From NCBI GenBank assembly GCA_028276145.1, contig JAPYWX010000030.1, positions 1 through 13,519 on the forward strand: a stretch of 13,519 nucleotides of DNA, given 5' to 3'. Each line of letters opens with the position of its first letter. The first letter of the stretch is position 1. Position numbers and translations under genes: made by a program. This stretch comes from Spirochaetota bacterium. Lineage in GTDB: Bacteria; Spirochaetota; Brevinematia; DTOW01. Positions 5,927-11,772 of this stretch are shown here, one piece after another. A model generated the notes under the pieces. The model had not been told where the DNA came from. It was given only the letters and a program-made list of their open reading frames with translations, and did no database searches.

Positions 5927-8741
5927 AATTTATAACTTTCACTTTCGATATATTGCCTTCTTTGTAAACTAGGTACTTTTTGTAGTTAGTGTTTTCTGAT
6001 ATTTCTCTTTTGTGTGTTATTATGAATATATTTACATCTCTTTCCTGAGAGTACATCTCTAAGAAGTGAAATAGCTTTGAGTTGTACCCCTCATCTAATG
6101 TATCAAAACCTTCGTCAATGAAAAGGGTTTTTACAGAATTCTTTGATAGTATTTCGTTACTTACTGAGAAAGCTAGAGCTATAGAAAATAGAAAACTTTC
6201 ACCGCCACTTAGACTCTTAACAGTATTTTTGTTACCATCGGAGTATACAACCTCAAAATCTAGTGAATTGCTAGTTATGTTTACCTCTAACCTTTTGTCA
6301 TGAATTCCCATCATTTTTAGGTACTCGTTTGCTACTTCAACGATTTCTAGCATTTTAGCTTTGGTGACAAAGTTTATGATTTCGTTCGCTTTGAATCTCT
6401 CTTTCAATCTGCTGAGTATATCAAAGTCTTTTTCTAAATTCTTCTTTTCATCATCTTTGCTTTCTATGTCTTTTATTCTGTCTTTTATTGTTTTAATTTT
6501 GGATTCTATTGTTCCCATTAGCTTGCTCATCTCTTCCTTCGATTTTTGTAGTTCTCTGAGTTTAGCTTCGTTCTCTTCTATTAGTTTGTTGATTTCTTCT
6601 ATGTTTTTTTTGAGTATTTCTTCGCTTAGGTCCTTTGTAATGTTTTTTAGCATGGTTTCGTTTTCGTCTAATCTCTTCTGATTTACGGATATTTCATTCA
6701 GTAGTTCTAGGGAAAGTTGAAGTGTTTTTAGTTTCTCCTCCTCTTTAGAAATATAGTTTTTTATCATCATGTGTGTCTCTTCTGAGAAGAAGAGACTTAA
6801 CTTTGGTGACTTACTGCTATCGTAGGTCAAGAAATTTAGTTTCTCTAATAGGTTATCTCTAAACTTTTTTAGTTCTGCTTCGTTTTGTTTTATTCTTTCA
6901 AATCTTTTTTCTATATCTTCTTTTCTTGTATTGAGTCGATGAATTTCCTTGTCTAATCTGTCCCTTTCTTCTTTTGTTTTCCTTAATTGTTGGCTTTCAT
7001 TTTCCAGTCTTTCCTCAATTTTTTTTATATCTTCTTTTGATGATATTCCTCTACTTGATAGTTCAGAAATCTTGTTTGAGTATTCTAGTTTCTCTGTTTC
7101 TATTTGTTTCGTTAAGTTGTTGATTTCGCCTTCTATTTTTGATGTTTCTCTCTTTGTAGCTTCTATTTTTTCTCTTATCTCTTCAATTTTTTCTTTAAAG
7201 ACCTTTAGGTCTTTTGAGATTATGTTAGATTCCTTGCTTGTTTCTTCTAGTGAAAATGTATTTCCACAGACAGGGCATGTATCACCTTCTTTTAGGTTGT
7301 CTCTTATGTAAGCTGAGTAGTATTTTATTTCCTGGTTTTTATAGGTTTTTTCTTCTTCTAGGAGAGCCTCAAGCTTGCTTTTCTCAAAATTGAGTTTTTT
7401 CTCTTTTTCCTTGAGTTCATCTTCAAGTAATTCTATTTTTTTCTTTGTTTTTTCAAGTTCTTCTAGGTCTTTCTGTGCTCTGCTCAGTTTCGTTCTCTCT
7501 TCGAATAGTTTGTTTTCATCAAATTGGTTTATCTTGGAGTTTAGGGTTTCTAGCTCTTTTTCAAGTTTTAGGATATATGTATTTAGCTTTTCTACTCCCT
7601 CTTGTACTTCAAGAACTTCTTCTTTTATCTCTTTGGCTATTTCCTTTTTTATTTCTTCGTATTCTTTTTTGAGGTTTTTGTAGTTGTCTTTTTGGCTTTC
7701 GTATTTTGCTTTATCTTGTAGTAGTTTAGAAACTTTTAGGTTGAGGTTCTCTATTTCGTTTTTGAGTAATTTAGTGAGTTCAGGTACTAAGGAAAGATTT
7801 TTAGTTTCAATTAGCCTTATTAATGTGTCTTTTAGATTTGGTGATGTTTCTACTTCTTGGGTTACCTCTTTGAGTTTTGATATATCTCTTTCTATCGAAA
7901 GAGATAAGTTTTTGATGTTTTTTTCTAGTTCAAGTATTTGGCTAAGGGTTCTTTGGCTGAGTTTGTAGCTTTCTAGGAGTTCCCTTATCTTATTACTTTC
8001 TTCGTCAAAGTTTTTAATTTTCTCTTCGTACAGTTTTTTGGTTTCTTCTAAAATTGTGTCAAGTTCTTCTGCTGTTGCTTCTATTCCTAGGTTTCTTAGA
8101 ATTTCTTTTAGCTCTAAGGTTTCTCTTTCTATTTGATTTTTTAGAGATTCTATTTCTCTTCGTTTTAGTTCTAAAAGGTTTGATACTTCTTTGAATTCAG
8201 TGCTAATTTCCTCTTCGATTTTTGAGTATATGTTTAGTTCGGGAAATATTCCTTTTATTATTTCTCTTTTTTCTTCTGGGCTATCGGCTTTTAGAAAATC
8301 TGCGAATTTCCCTTGTGGTAGAATTATGGTTCTTGAAAATATGTCAAAGTTTACGCCTGTTGTGAGGTTTATTATCTCTTCGTCTATTTTTTTCTTTGTA
8401 CCTATTTGTTTTTGGTTGTTTATCTCAAGTAATGATTCGTAAGTATTATCTTTACTGGCTCTCAATATTCTTGTTATTTTTAGTTCCTTGTCATCTTTTG
8501 TGATGTATACTTCTGCTTTTGTTTCTTCTGTTTCTGTTGCTCCCTCAAATCGTACTTTGTTTACTTCTTTATCGTTGTACCTTGGTACTTTTTGGTAGAT
8601 GGCGAATGCTAAGCCGTCAAGTATACTGCTTTTACCTGCTCCTGTGTCACCAGTTATTACTGTTATTGGTGAATCGTCAAATTCTATTTCTGTGTTTTTG
8701 TGTGAGCAGAAGTTTTTCAGGATTATCTTTTTAATTTTCAT
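5925..8741 (-). CDS. sbcC: SbcC/Rad50-type ATPase of the SbcCD (Mre11-Rad50) nuclease
   Basis: A 938-residue SMC-like protein. SbcC is the ATPase and DNA tether of the SbcCD complex, which opens hairpins and processes blocked or broken DNA ends. The N-terminal Walker A is GDTGAGKS (31-38), followed by a Q-loop region (TIILPQGKF). Two long, highly charged Lys/Glu coiled coils flank a zinc hook CPVCG (Cys489 and Cys492), almost exactly mid-protein. The C-terminal lobe has the ABC signature LSGGE (844-848), Walker B TLFIDEG with D-loop TLDE (872-884) and the switch His910. It starts at ATG 8741 (MKIKKIILKNF, the usual family start), without a clear ribosome binding site. The nuclease partner sbcD, often directly upstream, is not here: the next gene upstream is divergent. 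The TAG stop (5927-5925) overlaps the tRNA-Thr 3' end. The Rad50 label is an equivalent alternative. Confidence 0.93.
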   Translation of the reverse strand: MKIKKIILKNFCSHKNTEIEFDDSPITVITGDTGAGKSSILDGLAFAIYQKVPRYNDKEVNKVRFEGATETEETKAEVYITKDDKELKITRILRASKDNTYESLLEINNQKQIGTKKKIDEEIINLTTGVNFDIFSRTIILPQGKFADFLKADSPEEKREIIKGIFPELNIYSKIEEEISTEFKEVSNLLELKRREIESLKNQIERETLELKEILRNLGIEATAEELDTILEETKKLYEEKIKNFDEESNKIRELLESYKLSQRTLSQILELEKNIKNLSLSIERDISKLKEVTQEVETSPNLKDTLIRLIETKNLSLVPELTKLLKNEIENLNLKVSKLLQDKAKYESQKDNYKNLKKEYEEIKKEIAKEIKEEVLEVQEGVEKLNTYILKLEKELETLNSKINQFDENKLFEERTKLSRAQKDLEELEKTKKKIELLEDELKEKEKKLNFEKSKLEALLEEEKTYKNQEIKYYSAYIRDNLKEGDTCPVCGNTFSLEETSKESNIISKDLKVFKEKIEEIREKIEATKRETSKIEGEINNLTKQIETEKLEYSNKISELSSRGISSKEDIKKIEERLENESQQLRKTKEERDRLDKEIHRLNTRKEDIEKRFERIKQNEAELKKFRDNLLEKLNFLTYDSSKSPKLSLFFSEETHMMIKNYISKEEEKLKTLQLSLELLNEISVNQKRLDENETMLKNITKDLSEEILKKNIEEINKLIEENEAKLRELQKSKEEMSKLMGTIESKIKTIKDRIKDIESKDDEKKNLEKDFDILSRLKERFKANEIINFVTKAKMLEIVEVANEYLKMMGIHDKRLEVNITSNSLDFEVVYSDGNKNTVKSLSGGESFLFSIALAFSVSNEILSKNSVKTLFIDEGFDTLDEGYNSKLFHFLEMYSQERDVNIFIITHKREISENTNYKKYLVYKEGNISKVKVIN

Positions 8742-8800
8742 GAAAATTATGATAAATAAGAAGTGTTTATTTCTTCACCTTTGTATAGGTTCTAAATGTC

Positions 8801-8829
8801 TTGAAAGTATCAGGTTTATTTTTTATATT
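8801..8829 (+). promoter_or_regulatory. Sigma-70 promoter for the split-barrel gene pair
   Basis: TTGAAA (8801-8806), a 17-base spacer and TATATT (8824-8829) form a near-consensus promoter. The predicted start near 8836 leaves a very short leader with the ribosome binding site AGGGGTG (8839-8845) just before ATG 8852. It also argues against starting the protein at the in-frame ATG at 8801, which would lie inside the promoter. Confidence 0.72.
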
Positions 8830-8851
8830 TAACTTAACAGGGGTGTTATGT

Positions 8852-9289
8852 ATGAAGCTAAGTGATGAGGCTATTAATTTTTTGATGAGTGGCAATGGTA
8901 ATAGTGTCGTAGGAGTTGCTACAATTAGTGAGTTTGGTATTGTTAATCTATCGCCTAGGGTTATTTTACATGTTGATACAAGCGGTGTTGATGATAAAAT
9001 ATACTTTGTTAGTTATTTGCCTAATAAGACACTTTATAATTTAAGAAAGAACTCAAAAGTAGGTATTTCAAAATGGGTGAATGATGTTAGGGGGGATGTT
9101 AGACTTTTGGTTATAACCGGTCAAGCTATGAACTTAACCAGTGGACCGAAGTATGATGAAATGTCTGATAAAGCAGTTCAGGCTTTCTTGAATGCTGGTT
9201 TTGTTAAAAGTGGTGAAGTTAAATTAGACAAACCACCTAAGCCTTTGGCTGTAACTGAAGTAATAGTTGAAGATGTAAAGTTTTATTAA
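8852..9289 (+). CDS. Pyridoxamine 5'-phosphate oxidase-like FMN-binding split-barrel protein
   Basis: A 145-residue cytosolic protein. Start 8852 (MKLSDEAINFL) is chosen because a ribosome binding site (AGGGGTG) lies six bases upstream and the longer in-frame option overlaps the promoter. The pattern is that of a small FMN-binding split barrel: an N-terminal helix, then strands VVGVATISEFGIVNLSPRVI, DDKIYFVSY, a turn and helix NKTLYNLRKNSKVGI, and RLLVITGQAMNL. NKTLYNLRKNSKVGI matches the family feature in which residues N-terminal to a strand help bind the FMN phosphate. Such proteins bind FMN, F420 or heme and are mostly uncharacterised; the pyridoxamine oxidase name is structural and does not imply a role in vitamin B6 synthesis. 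A second split-barrel gene follows after 17 bases, so the pair is probably one operon and may form a heterodimer. Confidence 0.72.
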   Translation: MKLSDEAINFLMSGNGNSVVGVATISEFGIVNLSPRVILHVDTSGVDDKIYFVSYLPNKTLYNLRKNSKVGISKWVNDVRGDVRLLVITGQAMNLTSGPKYDEMSDKAVQAFLNAGFVKSGEVKLDKPPKPLAVTEVIVEDVKFY

Positions 9290-9306
9290 TCTTTTGGAGG
9301 GGTTTT

Positions 9307-9783
9307 ATGGCAAGTGGAGTTGTTTTGATAGATGATGATGTTTTGGAACTTTTGAGATTAAATAATGGTATTTTTGCTTTTGGGTTTGTAATGAATGGTT
9401 ATCCTGTGGTTTATCCTAAGTTTGTTGTTGAAGCTATTGGAAATAGTATAACATTTATAGAAAGTAATGTAAAGGTTATAGAAAATTTAAGAATTTCAAA
9501 TAAGATTTCTGTTTCTGTTTTTGACTGGAGAGGTAACACGGCTAAGAGTTTTCAGCTTAAAGGTTTTGCTAATGTTTATGAGAAGGGAACACCGTATTTT
9601 GAGGAGATAATAAGAAAGTTTGAGTCGAGGAAAATGAATCCTGATTTCTTGAATGAGATAGCCGATAGGATGGATGAAAGAATAATAGTACCTAAAAAAG
9701 AATTTGTTGTGAAGTTGGATTTGAACATGAAGTACTCTCAGGCTCCTTCTCCTGAGTCAGCCAAACCTATCATTGCAATATAA
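9307..9783 (+). CDS. Second split-barrel (pyridoxamine oxidase-like) protein
   Basis: 158 residues, with start ATG 9307 supported by the strong ribosome binding site TTGGAGGGG ending about five bases upstream. It has the same general plan as its upstream neighbour: a short helix (LIDDDVLELLRL), strands NGIFAFGFVMNGYPVVYPKFV and NSITFIESN, helix VKVIENLRISNKISVSVFDW and strand SFQLKGFANVY. The match to the split-barrel fold is weaker than for the first gene and rests on strand order plus tandem position. The C-terminal helix region ESRKMNPDFLNEIADRMDER has no counterpart I can identify. No signal peptide or membrane segment is visible. The pair may have arisen by duplication and diverged. Substrate and cofactor are unknown. 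Confidence 0.62.
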   Translation: MASGVVLIDDDVLELLRLNNGIFAFGFVMNGYPVVYPKFVVEAIGNSITFIESNVKVIENLRISNKISVSVFDWRGNTAKSFQLKGFANVYEKGTPYFEEIIRKFESRKMNPDFLNEIADRMDERIIVPKKEFVVKLDLNMKYSQAPSPESAKPIIAI

Positions 9784-9806
9784 AGTTTGATTGAAAATAT
9801 AATTAC

Positions 9807-9827
9807 CAGAGAGGCGTAGCCTCTCTG
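9807..9827 (+). repeat. Hairpin after the split-barrel operon (possible terminator)
   Basis: CAGAGAGGC (9807-9815) pairs perfectly with GCCTCTCTG (9819-9827) around GTA, 23 bases after the stop codon of the second split-barrel gene. Position suggests transcription termination or mRNA 3'-end protection. However, the downstream sequence is TAAAATAAAA rather than a T-run, and the stem belongs to the GAGAGG repeat family, so terminator activity is doubtful. Confidence 0.5.
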
Positions 9828-9860
9828 TAAAATAAAAGTCTTACCCATCTGAAATAATTT

Positions 9861-9889
9861 TTGAAAAAGTCTTTCTTATTTGGTAGAAT
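9861..9889 (+). promoter_or_regulatory. Sigma-70 promoter reading through island 2 toward dcd
   Basis: TTGAAA (9861-9866), exactly 17 bases, then TAGAAT (9884-9889), with TGG directly before the -10 (extended -10). The predicted start is near 9896, leaving a leader of about 450 bases that contains most of the island-2 hairpins before the dcd start. It could drive dcd, a non-coding transcript, or both. I see no equally good promoter closer to dcd. Confidence 0.6.
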
Positions 9890-10008
9890 TTTTAGGAGTT
9901 TAGATATGCGTAGCATCTTTGATGTGTAGCAAAATAGGTGAGGTGGAATTTAAGCGCTTTTTTAAAGTACTTAAAACACTTTTTATCATGGGAAAAACCA
10001 ATAGGGTA

Positions 10009-10052
10009 TTGGGATGCTATGCATCCTAACATTAAAAAAGGGTGGACGGGGG
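10009..10052. repeat. Hairpin plus G-rich linker, island 2 copy
   Basis: TTGGGATGC (10009-10017) pairs with GCATCCTAA (10021-10029) around TAT, with one G-T wobble. The linker CATTAAAAAAGGGTGGACGG follows, ending in a G run at 10052. The linker matches 3551-3570 closely while the stem sequence is unrelated, so pairing is kept while sequence changes. Confidence 0.75.
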
Positions 10053-10105
10053 CTTATTAGCACTCTCTTAGTGCTTATAGCACTCTTTTATCAATTGGAG
10101 AGTGA

Positions 10106-10124
10106 AGAGAGGTGAAACCTCTCT
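10106..10124. repeat. Hairpin module, 8-bp stem (GAGAGGT/ACCTCTC type)
   Basis: AGAGAGGT (10106-10113) pairs with ACCTCTCT (10117-10124) around GAA. The upstream box ATTGGAGAGTG is shared with 3610-3630. The downstream ACGAAAAATAAG is shared with the decayed hairpin at 3168-3190, which links copies across both islands. Confidence 0.8.
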
Positions 10125-10248
10125 ACGAAAAATAAGAGTGGGTGCTTCATAGCACCTTCTTAATTAAGTGCTTAATAGCACTTTGTGCTTAAAGCACATT
10201 GTGCTTAAAGCACTTCTTAAATAATTGAATCTTGATTTTTAAGGAAAG

Positions 10249-10266
10249 CAGGCTTAGTCTGTTTTT
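10249..10266 (+). terminator. Weak terminator-like hairpin upstream of dcd
   Basis: CAGGC (10249-10253) pairs with GTCTG (10257-10261, one wobble) around TTA, followed directly by five Ts (10262-10266). The stem is only five pairs. It could attenuate read-through from the promoter at 9861-9889 into dcd, or end a short RNA made from the repeat island. Confidence 0.3.
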
Positions 10267-10344
10267 AGCGCAATCATCTGAAATGGAAATTTGATCTTTT
10301 AGCTCTAAATAATTTTTTCAAAACAAATTTCTTGGAGGTATTCT

Positions 10345-10866
10345 GTGATACTGAGTTCAAAAAAGATATTGGAGGAGATAGAGAAGGGGAATATAGTGAT
10401 AGACCCTTTCGATAGAAGACTGTTGAATCCTAATTCCTATAATTTAAGGCTACATAATGAGCTATTTGAGTTGACAGATGATGTTATAGACATGAAGAAA
10501 CCAACTAGCTACAAGAGGTTGGTTATTCCGGAAAGTGGATTACTCCTAGAGCCTGGTAGGTTATACCTTGGTAGAACTGTTGAGTACACTGTGACGAAAA
10601 ATTATGTTCCTATGATAGAAGGTAGGTCTAGCATAGGTAGACTGGGTATTTCTATTCATGCTACTGCTGGTTTCGGTGATATAGGGTTTGAAGGATACTG
10701 GACACTAGAGATTTCCGTAATAAAACCAGTTATAATATATCCGTTCATAGAGATATGCCAAATATACTACTGCGCTGTTTTAGGAGAAATAGAGGAAGTT
10801 TACAAGGGTAAGTACAGCAAAAGCAACGATATAATAATAAGCAAAATATACGAAGAATTTAAGTAA
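10345..10866 (+). CDS. dcd: dCTP deaminase
   Basis: 173 residues. The enzyme converts dCTP to dUTP and ammonia, feeding dUMP and thymidylate synthesis; some family members also hydrolyse dUTP to dUMP, which cannot be judged here. The start is GTG 10345, fixed by the ribosome binding site TTGGAGG (10332-10338) six bases upstream. The nucleotide site GRSSIGRLG (93-101) supplies Ser95 and Arg99, and WTLE supplies the catalytic Glu122. The Arg-to-Glu spacing of 23 equals that of E. coli Arg115 and Glu138. GFGDIGFEGYWTLEI and the PNSYNLRLHNEL segment fit the shorter form of about 170-175 residues found in clostridia and spirochaetes, rather than the ~193-residue E. coli form. The enzyme acts as a cytosolic trimer in the family. 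It is convergent with the sigma factor gene, the gap being a tandem repeat. Confidence 0.94.
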   Translation: MILSSKKILEEIEKGNIVIDPFDRRLLNPNSYNLRLHNELFELTDDVIDMKKPTSYKRLVIPESGLLLEPGRLYLGRTVEYTVTKNYVPMIEGRSSIGRLGISIHATAGFGDIGFEGYWTLEISVIKPVIIYPFIEICQIYYCAVLGEIEEVYKGKYSKSNDIIISKIYEEFK

Positions 10867-10868
10867 AA

Positions 10869-10936
10869 GTCATTTTATGACGACGTCATTTTATGACTAG
10901 GTCATTTTATGACGATGTCATTTTATGACGATGTCA
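10869..10936. repeat. Tandem palindromic array, 16-bp period, four full copies and a partial
   Basis: The unit GTCATTTTATGAC plus three variable bases starts at 10869, 10885, 10901, 10917 and (partial) 10933. Each unit is an inverted repeat (GTCAT/ATGAC around TTT). The junctions are also inverted repeats (ATGAC/GTCAT around GAC, TAG, GAT, GAT). The array begins two bases after the dcd stop and its fifth partial copy contains the sigma factor stop codon (10936-10934), so it fills the whole convergent gap. The period is not a multiple of three and it is not coding. Confidence 0.93.
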
Positions 10937-11629
10937 CTTGTACATTTCGCTAATCATCATACTTTTTAGTTTTTTTATTGCTTTCTTTTCTATGTACCTT
11001 ATGCTTTCTGGAGTTGTATCAAATATTTCACCTATTTCTCTTAATGACATCATTTCTTTGTTGTTTAGTCCGAATCTTCTTTCAATGACGAATTGTTCTT
11101 TGGGAGATAATCTAGATAGTTTTTCAAGGATCAGTTGAGTATAGTATGTATCATTATTGTGTTTGTTTAGGTCTGCTTCTGAGTCGGGTATGCTACAATC
11201 AAAGTTGTCAGCTATTTCTGATAAGAATACAACACAAGGTTTATTTGAATAGTCATTTTTATTCTTTTTAGATCTCATTGATACTGGTAGTTTCAGTAAA
11301 TTACTTTGTAACATGAAGTTTCTTATTGAGCTTTTTATCCACATTGCAGCATATGTTGAGAATTTTGTGCCTTTTGACGGGTCGTACTTCTTTATTGCTC
11401 TCATTAATCCTAGACATCCTACATTTATAATTTCTACAAATTCATCATCTTGTAACGTGTATTTTGATGCTATTTTTACAACTAGCTTTATATTGCTTTC
11501 AACAACTTTCCTTATTGCTTCCTTGTCACCAAGTTTGGCTTTTAGTAGTAGTTCATTGTGGTTTTCGTTTGCCTCTAGCCTTGATATATCCTTTGAGTAC
11601 CTTTTAAATAACGATACAGCCTCTGACAT
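10934..11629 (-). CDS. Small alternative sigma-70-family factor (RpoS-like group)
   Basis: 231 residues. A DNA-directed RNA polymerase sigma factor that redirects transcription to its own promoter set. A short region 1.2-like segment (SLFKRYSKDISRLEANENH) is followed by region 2 (about 37-106), with ESNIKLVVKIASKY and GTKFSTYAAMWIKSSIRNF, the core-binding, -10 recognition and melting parts. The region after 2.4 (LLKLPVSMRSKKNK) is sigma-70-like. Region 3 is reduced to a short, Asn/Asp/Ser-rich stretch (about 120-165). Region 4 (171-226) has LSPKEQFVIERRFGL and the helix-turn-helix MSLREIGEIFDTTPESIRYI. It is too short for the housekeeping factor, has no RpoH box, and is not ECF type because region 1.2 and part of region 3 are present. 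The start is supported by AGGGGGTG (11643-11636), six bases before ATG. A sigma-54-type promoter lies directly upstream. RpoS-like is a context-based guess. Confidence 0.85.
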   Translation of the reverse strand: MSEAVSLFKRYSKDISRLEANENHNELLLKAKLGDKEAIRKVVESNIKLVVKIASKYTLQDDEFVEIINVGCLGLMRAIKKYDPSKGTKFSTYAAMWIKSSIRNFMLQSNLLKLPVSMRSKKNKNDYSNKPCVVFLSEIADNFDCSIPDSEADLNKHNNDTYYTQLILEKLSRLSPKEQFVIERRFGLNNKEMMSLREIGEIFDTTPESIRYIEKKAIKKLKSMMISEMYK

Positions 11630-11656
11630 TTTCTACACCCCCTACTTTTTTATTTA

Positions 11657-11673
11657 AGCAAAAAGGATGCCAA
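11657..11673 (-). promoter_or_regulatory. Putative sigma-54 (-24/-12) promoter of the sigma factor gene
   Basis: Read on the minus strand from 11673 to 11657, TTGGCATCCTTTTTGCT has the GG and GC dinucleotides exactly 10 bases apart, with TTGGCA and TTGCT as the two half elements of the YTGGCACG-N4-TTGCW consensus. The expected start is about 11646. This leaves a ~17-base leader whose ribosome binding site AGGGGGTG is correctly placed before ATG 11629. The geometry of promoter, leader, binding site and ATG is what supports the call; positions 7-9 of the consensus are not matched. Confidence 0.58.
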
Positions 11674-11753
11674 AACCTTGAAAAACTAAAGATGTTGTTT
11701 GCCTTTTATTGATGGGGTTTTGTGAAGGTTAAAGTGAAAATGTAGAAATTAAC

Positions 11754-11771
11754 TGTTGTAAAAAAACAACA
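11754..11771. promoter_or_regulatory. Inverted repeat upstream of the sigma-54-type promoter (possible activator site)
   Basis: TGTTGT (11754-11759) and ACAACA (11766-11771) form a perfect inverted repeat around six As, starting one base after the recG stop. Its centre is about 115 bases upstream of the predicted sigma factor transcript start, a typical distance for a bacterial enhancer-binding protein. No T-run follows in the recG direction, so it is a poor terminator. The functional call is inference. Confidence 0.3.
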
Positions 11772-11772
11772 A

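Larger units (their letters stand above)
9784..10344. repeat. Repeat island 2: same dyad and hairpin modules upstream of dcd
   Basis: No convincing gene lies in this stretch. Small dyads occur at 9967-9979 (decayed), 10050-10062 (decayed), 10071-10083, 10142-10155 (extends to a 6-bp stem, GGTGCT/AGCACC), 10168-10181, 10185-10197 and 10201-10213. Longer hairpins occur at 9807-9827, 10009-10029 and 10106-10124. The order hairpin, G-rich linker, dyads, TTGGAGAGTG, GAGAGGT hairpin matches that in 3529-3630. The rest (9830-9965, 10214-10344) is AT-rich single-copy sequence holding a good sigma-70 promoter (9861-9889). Confidence 0.85.

Noticed and set aside
6082..8734. Several plus-strand open frames of 70-120 codons opposite sbcC
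   Set aside because: They are Ser/Phe/Leu-rich mirror images of the Lys/Glu-rich coiled-coil codons of sbcC, without ribosome binding sites or recognisable domains.
8801..8851. Upstream in-frame ATG for the first split-barrel protein, giving a hydrophobic N-terminus
   Set aside because: The codons overlap the TTGAAA-N17-TATATT promoter, and the apparent signal-like stretch is a by-product of AT-rich promoter DNA; ATG 8852 has a proper ribosome binding site.
9906..9929. Seven-codon open frame (MRSIFDV) after AGGAG, as a leader peptide
   Set aside because: The predicted transcript start lies within its ribosome binding site, and the frame is too short to support without conservation data.
10869..10936. 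CRISPR or minisatellite coding repeat
   Set aside because: The unit spacers are only three bases and the 16-base period would shift the reading frame, so it is neither an array with spacers nor a protein repeat.
11754..11771. Intrinsic terminator for recG
   Set aside because: The stem is AT-rich, six pairs, and no T-run follows in the direction of recG transcription.
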